DNA from: CAUZFZ01 sp963579025
Lineage (GTDB): Bacteria; Planctomycetota; Planctomycetia; Planctomycetales; Planctomycetaceae
DNA: 41,255 nt
Direction of reading: 5' to 3'
Assembly (NCBI GenBank): GCA_963579025.1
Contig: CAUZFZ010000094.1
Coordinates: forward strand, 1-41,255
Shown here piece after piece: positions 14,515-23,005 of the stretch. The translations under genes and the position numbers were made by a program. How positions within the stretch are numbered: position 1 is the stretch's first letter; each line of letters starts with the position of its first letter. The notes beneath the pieces were generated by a model, which saw only the letters and a program-made list of their open reading frames with translations, did not search any database and was not told the DNA's origin.

Positions 14515-17265
14515 ATGGCTACGACGAATCTCAACGTGCACTTCAATGCCCCCAGTGTTCGGTTCGACACGTGGGCGCAACTCAGCAACTCTGCTAGTCA
14601 GCTTTCAGGTCTGACGGACGGGACGCCCGAGTTTGAGAAGCTCCACGGGGAAACCGACACCCTCGTAAATACGCTTCGCCCCATGGAAGCCTACATGGGA
14701 TTTCCCGGCAAGGCGGCTTTCGAAAAAATCTTCACCCTGTTTCAGGCCAGGGACTACGTAGGCTTCGAGACCGCAGTTCAAGCTTCGTCCGGGTTGCTGG
14801 AAAGCGGCGAGTATCGTCGTACCGAAATCGAAAAGGCCTTTGGACATTCGGCTCCCGATGCCCATTATTTTGAAGTGCTGGTTGTCTGTAACACCTCGCC
14901 CGAGGGACAGGAGAGGATCCGACAGGAATTGTGGCAGTGGCGGAGCACCCATGACCATTTCGCATACAACGTGGTCACCGTGGGCAGTTTCGAAGACGCC
15001 ATGATGGCGATCATGTTGAACTTCAACATTCAGGCCTGTGTGATCTACGACGAAATCTCACTCGATTCGCATCAGTCGCTGCATGCTTTGGAAGGTCTCA
15101 AGAAGAGCCTGTCCACTAAAATTGCGGCATCACCAGACCGACCAAACAGCGTGCTGCTTGGGGACTTCATTCACCAGCTGCGCCCAGAGATCAACCTGTT
15201 TCTCTGCACGAAAATTTCGCCCGAAAAACTGGCCGGCGACGTGAAGTCGTTCTTCCAGAGAATTTTTCATCGCCACGAAGCGGCCAGCGAACTGCACCTG
15301 AGCATCGTCAAGGCGGTCGCTGATCGCTACGAAACACCGTTCTTCGACGCCGTCAAGCGGTACAGCCGACAGCCGGTCGGAACATTCCACGCGTTGCCGA
15401 TCGCACGCGGGAACTCCGTGTTCACTTCGCCTTGGATGAGGGACTTTTACGAGTTTTACGGCGCTGACATCTTCCTGGCCGAAAGCTCGGCAACAACAGG
15501 CGGCATGGATTCGATTCTGCAGCCAACCGGGACGCTCAAACGTGCCCAGGAAAAGACCAGCCAGTGCTACGGATCGAAACAGTCGTTCTACGTGACAAAC
15601 GGTACTTCGACGGCAAACAAAATCGTCCATCAAACCATAACGCGACCTGGCGACATCGTCATGCTGGACAGGGCCTGCCATGAGTCGCACCACTTTGCAT
15701 TCCTGCTCACCGGAGCTTCGCCGCATTATCTGAACAGTTACCAGTTGGATAAATACTCGATCGCCGGGTCGGTTCAATTGGTTACGATTAAGAAACAGAT
15801 GCTCGACCTGAAAAAGAAGGGGCTGCTGGACCGAGTCAAGATGATCATCCTGACCAATTGCACCTTCGACGGGCTGACCTACAACGTGCAGCGGTACATG
15901 GATGAGATTCTCGCAATCAAGCCAGATATCGTTTTTCTATGGGACGAAGCGTGGTTCGGTTTTGCCCGTTTCGTGCCGCATTATCGGCAACGGACAGGCA
16001 TGCACTCGGCGTCCGTTCTTTCCGCGAAATACAACAGTGACGAGTACCGGAAGGAATACGAGCAGTACAAAAAGTCATTCCTTGCGAAGCACCCTGAACC
16101 CGACGACGCATGGATCGAACAGCGACTGATGCCCGACCCGGACGAGGCAAAGGTTCGTGTTTACGCCACACAGTCGACGCACAAAACGCTGTCATGTTTT
16201 CGGCAGGGATCGATGATTCATGTCTACGACGACCAGTTCAACGAAAAAGCCAAAGATCAATTCACAAAGGCCTACTTTACCCATACGACAACTTCGCCCA
16301 ACTACCAGATTATTGCATCGCTTGACGTCTCCCGTCGGCAGATGCACCTGGAGGGTTACGAACTGGTTCAGCGTCAGATCGAAATGGCGATCCTGATACG
16401 AAAGGCCATCAACACACATCCGCTGTTGAAGAAGTATTTCCATGCCATGGGACCTGCGGAATTGATTCCTGAGCACTACCGCATTTCAGGTGTCAAGTCG
16501 TCGAAGGAAGGCTTCAAGGCAGAGAAGGAATGGGAAGCTGTCGCTCGGGCGTGGGAAATGGACGACTTTGTGCTTGATCCGTGTCGCATCAACGTCTACA
16601 CGGCTAAGACAGGCATCAGCGGATTCACGCTGCGAACTGCATACCTGGCGGAAAAGTACAGTATTCAAGTTAACAAGACTGGACTGAATACATTCTGCCT
16701 GATGACCAATGTTGGCACGACTCGCAGCAGTGTCGCCTATCTGATCAATTGCCTGATTCTGATCGCTGAAGAGTGCGACCAAAGAGACCGGCACTTCTCT
16801 GACGCACAGAGAGAGAAGTTCCAGGAGAAGCGAGAAACGGTCACGAAACTGCCACCTCTGCCGCCGATTCCGCCTTACCATCCGAATTACCTATTGGATG
16901 CAGACGGGATAGCCGGGAAGATGCGGGAAGCTTACTTCGATGGATACGACTCCGACGTCGTCCAGTATTACTCAATCGATGAACTGGGTGAGATGGTGAA
17001 CGCGGGGAAAGAGGTTGTTGGTGCGTCGTTCGTCGTTCCCGTCCCGCCTGGCTATCCGATGATCGCCCCGGGCCAGTGTGTTACAAAAGAGACCATTACG
17101 TTCCTGCAGGCACTGAATCCGAGCGAGATTCTTGGTCTCGACCCGGAATTGGGCGTGCGGACGTTCAAAGAAGAGTTCATTAAGAAGGGCTCATCGCCAA
17201 TAGCCTCAATTACCAAGGCACCTTCTGGAACGGAAAAGGGTAAAAAGAAGAAGGCCGCGTCCTGA
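14515..17265 (+). CDS. Orn/Lys/Arg decarboxylase-family PLP enzyme, long form
   Basis: Fold-type I PLP enzymes of this family decarboxylate ornithine, lysine or arginine to polyamines or diamines. The 916-residue protein has an N-terminal part (about 1-260, with a response-regulator-like wing segment YFEVLVVCNTSPEG), the PLP major domain with SSATTGG, the Asp-containing FLWDEAWFGFARF and the lysine motif QSTHKT, whose Lys557 should bind PLP. A C-terminal domain has VPVPPGYPMIAPG. Known AdiA, LdcI and SpeF are about 710-760 residues. The excess lies in the N-terminus, in a charged stretch of roughly 45 residues just before QSTHK, and in a Lys-rich tail. I start it at ATG 14515 with AGGAG ten bases upstream. 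Substrate specificity cannot be assigned. The Rid gene follows after 47 bp. Confidence 0.88.
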   Translation: MATTNLNVHFNAPSVRFDTWAQLSNSASQLSGLTDGTPEFEKLHGETDTLVNTLRPMEAYMGFPGKAAFEKIFTLFQARDYVGFETAVQASSGLLESGEYRRTEIEKAFGHSAPDAHYFEVLVVCNTSPEGQERIRQELWQWRSTHDHFAYNVVTVGSFEDAMMAIMLNFNIQACVIYDEISLDSHQSLHALEGLKKSLSTKIAASPDRPNSVLLGDFIHQLRPEINLFLCTKISPEKLAGDVKSFFQRIFHRHEAASELHLSIVKAVADRYETPFFDAVKRYSRQPVGTFHALPIARGNSVFTSPWMRDFYEFYGADIFLAESSATTGGMDSILQPTGTLKRAQEKTSQCYGSKQSFYVTNGTSTANKIVHQTITRPGDIVMLDRACHESHHFAFLLTGASPHYLNSYQLDKYSIAGSVQLVTIKKQMLDLKKKGLLDRVKMIILTNCTFDGLTYNVQRYMDEILAIKPDIVFLWDEAWFGFARFVPHYRQRTGMHSASVLSAKYNSDEYRKEYEQYKKSFLAKHPEPDDAWIEQRLMPDPDEAKVRVYATQSTHKTLSCFRQGSMIHVYDDQFNEKAKDQFTKAYFTHTTTSPNYQIIASLDVSRRQMHLEGYELVQRQIEMAILIRKAINTHPLLKKYFHAMGPAELIPEHYRISGVKSSKEGFKAEKEWEAVARAWEMDDFVLDPCRINVYTAKTGISGFTLRTAYLAEKYSIQVNKTGLNTFCLMTNVGTTRSSVAYLINCLILIAEECDQRDRHFSDAQREKFQEKRETVTKLPPLPPIPPYHPNYLLDADGIAGKMREAYFDGYDSDVVQYYSIDELGEMVNAGKEVVGASFVVPVPPGYPMIAPGQCVTKETITFLQALNPSEILGLDPELGVRTFKEEFIKKGSSPIASITKAPSGTEKGKKKKAAS

Positions 17266-17312
17266 ACAGGCAACGCTGGTAAACGACAACGCGCACCCAG
17301 GAGGAGATAACT

Positions 17313-17723
17313 GTGAGCATTGATCGACAGGATTTACAACCCGACGGACTTGTTAAACCTCCGCAGCCCTACGGGCAGGCAATCGCCGTTAGCTGCAGTA
17401 AGCTTCTGTTTGTTGCAGGCCAACTTTCGGTCGATGTCAATGGCGAAACCGTAGGTAGCGACATTCAAAGTCAAACGACCAAGGTTTACGAGAATCTGGT
17501 TGGAGCGTTGGCGAGTGCCAATGCGACTTTCGCGGACGTCGTGAAAATGACGACGTTTCTCGTCAACGCTGACGACGTCGCCGGTTACTGCGATACCCGC
17601 TTCGAAATGTTTGCGAAGTACTTACCCGAAGGTCCGTATCCAACAAACACGATGGTCGTTATCGATCAACTGCCGAAAGGCGAATGGCTGTTGGAAATTG
17701 AGGCAATTGCGGCGTTGCCGTAA
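17313..17723 (+). CDS. Rid-family (YjgF/YER057c/UK114) protein lacking the catalytic Arg
   Basis: RidA proteins hydrolyse reactive enamine and imine intermediates released by PLP enzymes. This 136-residue protein has the fold signature (LLFVAGQLSVD; LEIEAIAALP at the C-terminus, retaining the conserved Glu). In RidA the catalytic Arg lies in a segment like YPARSCVEV; here the aligned segment is YPTNTMVVI, with Asn in place of Arg. So it is probably not a standard imine deaminase and may belong to one of the Rid subfamilies without that activity. Start is GTG 17313 with a strong AGGAGG at 17299-17304. It lies 47 bp after the decarboxylase, which suggests that it acts on that enzyme's products or binds a related metabolite. 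Confidence 0.9.
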   Translation: MSIDRQDLQPDGLVKPPQPYGQAIAVSCSKLLFVAGQLSVDVNGETVGSDIQSQTTKVYENLVGALASANATFADVVKMTTFLVNADDVAGYCDTRFEMFAKYLPEGPYPTNTMVVIDQLPKGEWLLEIEAIAALP

Positions 17724-17977
17724 TGCTGTACAGTCGGAGCTGGACGCCCCAACGCGATTGCCGCGGGGCTGGCTCGGTCGAGTACCGCCTTGAGTTGATA
17801 CGTCGTCGTAACGAGGTCGCTGCCCAACCAGGGGGTACGCTAATCCATCCAACAAGACAAGGCAGAGACACCGCCTGTGGGCCACGGTGGCGGACTCTGC
17901 TGGTGTGGCACAATACACTCCCTGGCTAGTCGCGTACGTGAGTTGAGGCGCCCACCTCATCCAGTGTTTGGGAACCC

Positions 17978-18814
17978 ATGCTTAATCTTCAACACCTGCT
18001 TGTCGAACATTTTGTCGCCGGAATAAAGCTGGCATATACTCAGATGTATGGTGACTTGGAGTCGACGTATGTCTCCGTGCTGGAATGGGCCGGGCGATTG
18101 TCGCTGGAGAACATTTCGAATTCAGACATGCTTTACCACGACGTCGAACACACGGTCATGGTCACCATGGCCGGTCAGGCGATCCTGAAGGGTAAGCATC
18201 TTAGCGAAGGTGGGGTTTCTCCCAGGGACTGGCTGCACTTTACGCTGGCCACACTGTGTCACGATATCGGATACGTCCGAGGGGTCTGCAAACAAGACGA
18301 CGAGAATGTCGTAGCCACTGGCGTCGATGGCGGCACGATTGAGATCGAACCGACGGGTACGGATGTGGTGTTGACGCCGCATCATGTCAGTCGCAGCAAG
18401 CTGTTCGTCAGAGAACGGTTCGGTGGCTCGCAACTGGTCGATATCGATGTCGATCGAATCGCAGACTACATCGAGATGACACGATTTCCGATTCCGGACG
18501 ACGAGTTCCATCAGGACACGACCAGCCTGGGGGGTATGATGCGCTCCGCTGATTTGATCGGTCAGTTGGGAGACCCCGGATATTTGAGGAAGCTTCCCGC
18601 CCTCTATTATGAGTTTCATGAACTGGGCACGCTCGGCCACATCGGATGCTCAAGCCCGACGGAAATGCGGCACAATTACTCCGGGTTCTACTGGAACGTG
18701 GTACGCCCCTACGTGATCGACGCACTGCGGTACTTACGGGTCACCCAGGAGGGGAAGCAGTGGGTTGCGAACATGCATAATCACGTGTTTGACGTGGAAC
18801 ATCGAGAGGTCTGA
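17978..18814 (+). CDS. HD-domain metal-dependent phosphohydrolase, phosphodiesterase-like
   Basis: The 278-residue cytoplasmic protein carries an HD-type metal site: YHDVEH (His54, His58), CHD (His95, Asp96) and a later Asp in RSADLIGQL (Asp192). The spacing and the wording YHDVEH ... LCHDIGY recall the YHN..H ... HD motifs of class I cyclic-nucleotide phosphodiesterases more than the RelA/SpoT or HD-GYP groups. I infer a cyclic-nucleotide phosphodiesterase or a related nucleotide hydrolase; no substrate-specific residue proves it. It is followed after 8 bp by the coiled-coil gene and then the cyclase, so all three are probably one transcript. It is separated from the Rid gene by 254 bp in which I see no convincing promoter. 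Confidence 0.75.
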   Translation: MLNLQHLLVEHFVAGIKLAYTQMYGDLESTYVSVLEWAGRLSLENISNSDMLYHDVEHTVMVTMAGQAILKGKHLSEGGVSPRDWLHFTLATLCHDIGYVRGVCKQDDENVVATGVDGGTIEIEPTGTDVVLTPHHVSRSKLFVRERFGGSQLVDIDVDRIADYIEMTRFPIPDDEFHQDTTSLGGMMRSADLIGQLGDPGYLRKLPALYYEFHELGTLGHIGCSSPTEMRHNYSGFYWNVVRPYVIDALRYLRVTQEGKQWVANMHNHVFDVEHREV

Positions 18815-18822
18815 GACATCCG

Positions 18823-19677
18823 ATGGTAGATACCGAAAGCATCGCCGAAAAGCGTCAGTTGCATGCAACGATCGATGCGCTGCGCGATGAACTCGAGCAA
18901 CAAGCTGGTTCAACGAATCAGCAGGTACTTAATGCTGTTGCCGGGATGCGAAGCCAACTCGTCCAGCATCAGGAGACTGCTAGTGAGCTGCGTGCGGAAT
19001 TAGAGAAAGCTCACCAGGAAAAGAGCAACGCTCTGACACGCGCCGCCGGTGACACTAATCGCGCCATCAGTGAGATGCAGGACGCTATTGCGTCATTGCG
19101 GGACGAGATGGAACATGTCCGTGATCAAGCTAACGAGCGAACACATGCAGTGCGCAGTGAAAAAGACGGCGAGATAAGGAATCTGCAGTCAGCAATCGCA
19201 GCACTGCGAGATGAATTACAGATCGCGAACCAGGAAAAGCAGAATGCTTTGACACGCGCGGCCGGCGACACGAGTCGCGCTGTCAGTGAGATGCAGGACG
19301 CTATTGCGTCACTGCGGGACGAGATGGAGCTTGTCCGCGATAAAGCTAACGAGCGAACACATGCTATGCTCACTGAAAAAAATGGCGAGATACGGAACCT
19401 GCAGTCAGCAATCGAAGCACTGCGGGATGAATTGGAAGTGATACGTGGTCGAGCTGATTCGGCTGAGGCGTCTGAACGCAGCAAATGGGCAGCCGAAAAT
19501 GGGACGCTAAAGAAGGCAATTGGAGTTCTACGCGACGAACTTGACTCAGTCGAAGAAACGCACAAGTTTGACCAACGTGCTCTTGAACAAAAAAACCGCG
19601 AAGAAGTGAAAGTCTATCAGGACATGGTAGCAGCACTTCGAGCCGAGTTAGAGAAAGCTCATGGCAACGCAAAGTAG
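18823..19677 (+). CDS. Repeat-built coiled-coil protein
   Basis: No enzyme domain is recognised. The 284 residues are almost entirely charged heptad-like helix with no signal peptide or membrane segment. The centre is a tandem duplication of 72 residues (elements ALTRAAGDT, SEMQDAIASLRDEME, NERTHA, EIRNLQSAI recur), with related LRDELE-type motifs before and after. It probably forms a long parallel dimer or trimer rod. The gene starts 8 bp after the HD gene, and its last 17 bp overlap the start of the cyclase, so production of all three is coupled. A scaffold joining the HD protein and the cyclase is the natural guess, from position only. Confidence 0.8.
   Translation: MVDTESIAEKRQLHATIDALRDELEQQAGSTNQQVLNAVAGMRSQLVQHQETASELRAELEKAHQEKSNALTRAAGDTNRAISEMQDAIASLRDEMEHVRDQANERTHAVRSEKDGEIRNLQSAIAALRDELQIANQEKQNALTRAAGDTSRAVSEMQDAIASLRDEMELVRDKANERTHAMLTEKNGEIRNLQSAIEALRDELEVIRGRADSAEASERSKWAAENGTLKKAIGVLRDELDSVEETHKFDQRALEQKNREEVKVYQDMVAALRAELEKAHGNAK
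18988..19437 (+). repeat. 216-bp tandem duplication inside the coiled-coil gene
   Basis: Unit one runs 18988-19203 and unit two 19204-19419, in frame (72 codons each), with the beginning of a third unit to about 19437. Stretches such as GAGATGCAGGACGCTATTGC are identical in both units and the rest differs mostly at silent positions. This points to a fairly recent internal duplication. Confidence 0.85.
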
Positions 19678-21955
19678 AACAAAATCGACCTCGAAGAGTA
19701 GTTCGTCCACGCCAAGTGGCGCGGAACCGGAATTGCTCCTGCATGTTGTGGATTCGCTTGCCGAACTCCGCACGCTTGACGAACAACTGAAGCAGTTGTT
19801 GAAGATCGTCAACGAGCAAACGGGTGCCGAACGCGGCACGTTGTTCCTGCACGATGCAGAGAGCAGCGAACTCTATTCCCGCGCTTCGCTCGGCGACAAG
19901 ATTCCGGAAATCCGGGTCTCGGATACGGCCGGGGTAATCGGCCAGGTCTTCACGAGTGGTGAAGGCGTCCTGATCGCGAACGCCTATGCCGATGAGACCT
20001 TCAATTCGGCCGTGGATGAAATGACGGGATACAAAACACGGAACATCATTTGCGCGCCGATACGGACCAGGTGTGGGAAGGCGCTGGGTGTCGCCCAAGC
20101 GCTCAACAAAACCAAAGGTCGATTCACAAAAGCGGACCTGGAGTTGCTGGAACTGATCACGCTTCAGGCATCTACGGTGCTGCAGGGATCCCTCTCCGTT
20201 TCTCAGATGTTGGAGAACCAGCAGAAAGAGGCTGAGTTCCTCGACATGGTTGCGAAGATCTCGTCCGAGATTCAGTTGGGGCCGCTGCTGATCATGATCA
20301 TGTCAATGATCACTGGCATGTTGAATGCCGAGCGGGCGACATTGTTCATCAACGACGAGAAGACGAACGAGCTATACACCGAGACCAGTGCTGGTGCAGT
20401 GGGTCAGCGGGAACGGATTCAATTCCCTAATGACAAAGGTATCGCTGGTACAGTTTTTCAAACGGGTGAATCGGTCAGCATTCCGTACGCTTATGCCGAT
20501 CTTCGCTTTAATCCCGCGTTTGATAAGCAGACAGGATTCTTCACTCGTTCGCTGCTATGCGTGCCCCTCGCCAACAAGCAGGGAAAGCGAATCGGAGTCA
20601 CCCAGGTCCTGAACAAGATCGGGGGCACGTTTACCAAAGATGATCAAGTTCGCCTGAAGGCATTTACCGCGCAAATCACAATCGCGCTGGAAAATGCCAA
20701 ACTGTTCGACGACATGCAAAGTATCAAGCAATACAACGAGGGCATCCTTGAAAGTATGTCTAACGGGCTGGTTACGTTTGGTGAAGAGAAGCAGATCGTG
20801 ACTTGCAACCAGGCCGGGCTGAGTATTCTTGACGTGGCACTGGATCAAGTTATCGGCAAGTCCGCACAGGAATTCTTTGGAGACAACAATAGCTGGCTCG
20901 TCGACAATATCGAACGAGTGTCAACAGAGCACGAGTCCATTGTTACGATGGATGCCGAGATTGCGCTTGAGTCGTCGGAAGAAAAAAAGTCTGTCAATGT
21001 CAACGTCTCGCCACTGACTGGTGGCAAGGGAGAGCATCTTGGGTCGATGGTGCTACTGGAGGATATCAGCACCGAAAAACGAATGAAGTCGACGATGTCC
21101 CGCTACATGGATCCCGCACTGGCCGAGACCGTGCTGGAAGCGGGCGGCGACATTCTGGGCGGCAATCTGAGCGAAGCCACGGTCCTGTTCTCTGATATTC
21201 GTGGTTTCACGACCTTGACCGAGGAGCTGGGTGCCAAAGGCACGGTCACGATGCTGAATGAATACTTCACGGTCATGATCGATTGCATCACCGAAGAAGG
21301 CGGGATTCTGGACAAGTTCATTGGTGACGCGATCATGGCGGTATTCGGCACACCGATTGTGCATCCCGATGATCCGGATCGGGGACTGCGCACGGCAATC
21401 AAAATGATGACCGATCTGGCGGCGTTCAACGTCGTTCGCAAGGAAAGGGGCCTGAAGGCCATCGACATCGGTATCGGCTTGAATACCGATCAGGTGGTAT
21501 CAGGGAATATCGGTTCTCCCAAGCGGCAGGAGTACACCGTTATCGGTGACGGAGTAAACCTCGCGGCTCGGTTGGAAAGTGCCTGCAAACAATATGGTGC
21601 GCATCTTTTGATCAGCGAGTTTACGATCAAGCAATTGAAGGGCACATACCGCACGAGAGAAATAGATTCCGTAGTGGTCAAGGGCAAGACCGAGCCAGTT
21701 CTCGTCCACGAAGTGCTGGACTACCACACCGAAGAGACGTTTCCGTCCATGTCCGACGTAACGAATTACTTCCGTGATGGAATCACCGAGTATCGTGTCG
21801 GAAACTGGGATAAGGCGACCAGTTCGTTTGAAGAAGCTCTCCAACTGCATCCCAACGACAAGGCATCCAAGCTGTATATCGAGCGTTGTGAGTTCCTGAA
21901 GGAAAACCCGCCGGAAGGGGAATGGACGGGCGTCTGGGTAATGACTTCAAAGTAG
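19661..21955 (+). CDS. GAF-GAF-PAS class III adenylate cyclase with C-terminal TPR
   Basis: The 764-residue soluble protein would make cAMP from ATP. GAF-A lies at about residues 24-178 and GAF-B at about 200-350; both contain NK...F...D signatures (NKTKGRFTKAD; NKIGGTFTKDD) known from cyclic-nucleotide-binding GAF domains. A PAS domain (about 365-475) precedes the cyclase domain (about 500-690). Catalytic residues are complete: metal-binding Asp512 (FSDIRGF) and Asp556 (KFIGDAIM), substrate-specifying Lys552 and Thr626 (EYTVIGD), transition-state Asn633 and Arg637 (NLAAR). The Lys/Thr pair is that of adenylate cyclases such as cyanobacterial CyaB1, which has the same domain order. TPR-like helices fill about 700-750. 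The start overlaps the coiled-coil gene by 17 bp. Confidence 0.93.
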   Translation: MATQSRTKSTSKSSSSTPSGAEPELLLHVVDSLAELRTLDEQLKQLLKIVNEQTGAERGTLFLHDAESSELYSRASLGDKIPEIRVSDTAGVIGQVFTSGEGVLIANAYADETFNSAVDEMTGYKTRNIICAPIRTRCGKALGVAQALNKTKGRFTKADLELLELITLQASTVLQGSLSVSQMLENQQKEAEFLDMVAKISSEIQLGPLLIMIMSMITGMLNAERATLFINDEKTNELYTETSAGAVGQRERIQFPNDKGIAGTVFQTGESVSIPYAYADLRFNPAFDKQTGFFTRSLLCVPLANKQGKRIGVTQVLNKIGGTFTKDDQVRLKAFTAQITIALENAKLFDDMQSIKQYNEGILESMSNGLVTFGEEKQIVTCNQAGLSILDVALDQVIGKSAQEFFGDNNSWLVDNIERVSTEHESIVTMDAEIALESSEEKKSVNVNVSPLTGGKGEHLGSMVLLEDISTEKRMKSTMSRYMDPALAETVLEAGGDILGGNLSEATVLFSDIRGFTTLTEELGAKGTVTMLNEYFTVMIDCITEEGGILDKFIGDAIMAVFGTPIVHPDDPDRGLRTAIKMMTDLAAFNVVRKERGLKAIDIGIGLNTDQVVSGNIGSPKRQEYTVIGDGVNLAARLESACKQYGAHLLISEFTIKQLKGTYRTREIDSVVVKGKTEPVLVHEVLDYHTEETFPSMSDVTNYFRDGITEYRVGNWDKATSSFEEALQLHPNDKASKLYIERCEFLKENPPEGEWTGVWVMTSK

Positions 21956-22040
21956 CACGAGTGTTCTCACAATCGATTCTTTCGTGCTGGCTGCGCCGCC
22001 GGAACAGCGGAGGTAGAGAACAAATCCGAGCTGCACTCAA

Positions 22041-22061
22041 TGCCCACTGAGCTTGTGGGCA
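22041..22061 (+). terminator. Possible terminator stem after the cyclase gene
   Basis: TGCCCAC (22041-22047) pairs with GTGGGCA (22055-22061) around a 7-nt loop, 86 bp after the cyclase stop. There is no T-run behind it, so it is a weak candidate. Confidence 0.3.
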
Positions 22062-22112
22062 GAAATGGCACCGACTGCTGGAAGTTGCCTGAGCGCCTGA
22101 AGGTGGCTGAGA

Positions 22113-22961
22113 ATGATCGTCGATGTCCACAGCCACGCGTGGGAATATCCGCGACATTTCACGGATGACTTCCGTCGGCAGGCGAGTCGTGCGCGGGCGG
22201 GCGTTGAGGTCGATTTGACCGTGCGGCGGTCCGAGTATCAGGCGACAGCGACACTCGCGGACCGGACGATTGTTTTCGGAGGCAAAGCCCGGCTAAGCGG
22301 GCTGTGGGTCGACGACAGTTATGTGGCGGATTACGTCGCGACTGAACCGGACCGCCTGATCGGATTTCTATCGCTTGATCCAACTCAGGAAGGCTGGCAG
22401 GACGAACTGCGTCACGGCCATCAGCAATTGGGCCTACGGGGCATCAAGCTGATGCCGATGTATGCAGGTTTTCGCCCGGATGAAACGCGGCTGGATTCGC
22501 TGTGGGAGTACGCGACCGAACACGCGCTGCCTGTGTTGTTGCACACCGGCACAACGTTTCTTGCGCAGGCACCGCTGGAGTGCACACTGCCAAGGCATCT
22601 TGATCGAGTGGCGATCCAGTTCCCCGACGTCAGGATCATCGCCGCACATCTGGGCCATCCCTATGAGCCGGAATGCGTTGCCTTGATTCGCAAGCACCCA
22701 CACGTCTATGCCGACGTCAGTGCGCTTCACTACCGACCGTATCAGCTCTACAACAGCCTGATTCTGGTGCAGGAGTACGGGGTCTGGGACAAGCTGCTAT
22801 TCGGCAGCGATTACCCGTTCACGACAGTCGACGCATCGATTGACGGATTGCGAAACCTCAATCAGCAGGTGGAGGGAACGCGACTGCCGCGTCTGGATGA
22901 ACAGCAGATTGAAGCGCTGATCCATCGCGAGAGTCTGGAGATTCTCGGACTGACCGAATGA
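22113..22961 (+). CDS. Amidohydrolase-family metal-dependent hydrolase
   Basis: The 282-residue protein is a TIM-barrel hydrolase of the amidohydrolase-2 group, which includes decarboxylases such as ACMSD and lactonases. Metal-site residues are visible: His6 and His8 in VDVHSH, Lys112 in GIKLMPMYAGF, His144 in LLHTGT, His179 in AAHLGH and Asp233 in FGSDYPF. There is no signal peptide, so it acts in the cytoplasm. The substrate cannot be named. It is read in the same direction as the cyclase block but 157 bp downstream, so it need not belong to that operon. The M3 peptidase gene converges on it with 44 bp between stops. Confidence 0.85.
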   Translation: MIVDVHSHAWEYPRHFTDDFRRQASRARAGVEVDLTVRRSEYQATATLADRTIVFGGKARLSGLWVDDSYVADYVATEPDRLIGFLSLDPTQEGWQDELRHGHQQLGLRGIKLMPMYAGFRPDETRLDSLWEYATEHALPVLLHTGTTFLAQAPLECTLPRHLDRVAIQFPDVRIIAAHLGHPYEPECVALIRKHPHVYADVSALHYRPYQLYNSLILVQEYGVWDKLLFGSDYPFTTVDASIDGLRNLNQQVEGTRLPRLDEQQIEALIHRESLEILGLTE

Positions 22962-23005
22962 GCGTCCACATGGGTCCGGCCGGCGCGTGACACGGCCGCT
23001 CGCGT

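Noticed and set aside
17899..17925. TGGCAC-like word resembling a sigma-54 promoter before the HD gene
   Set aside because: TGGCAC is present but the second element at the required spacing is not TTGC; one half alone is not evidence.
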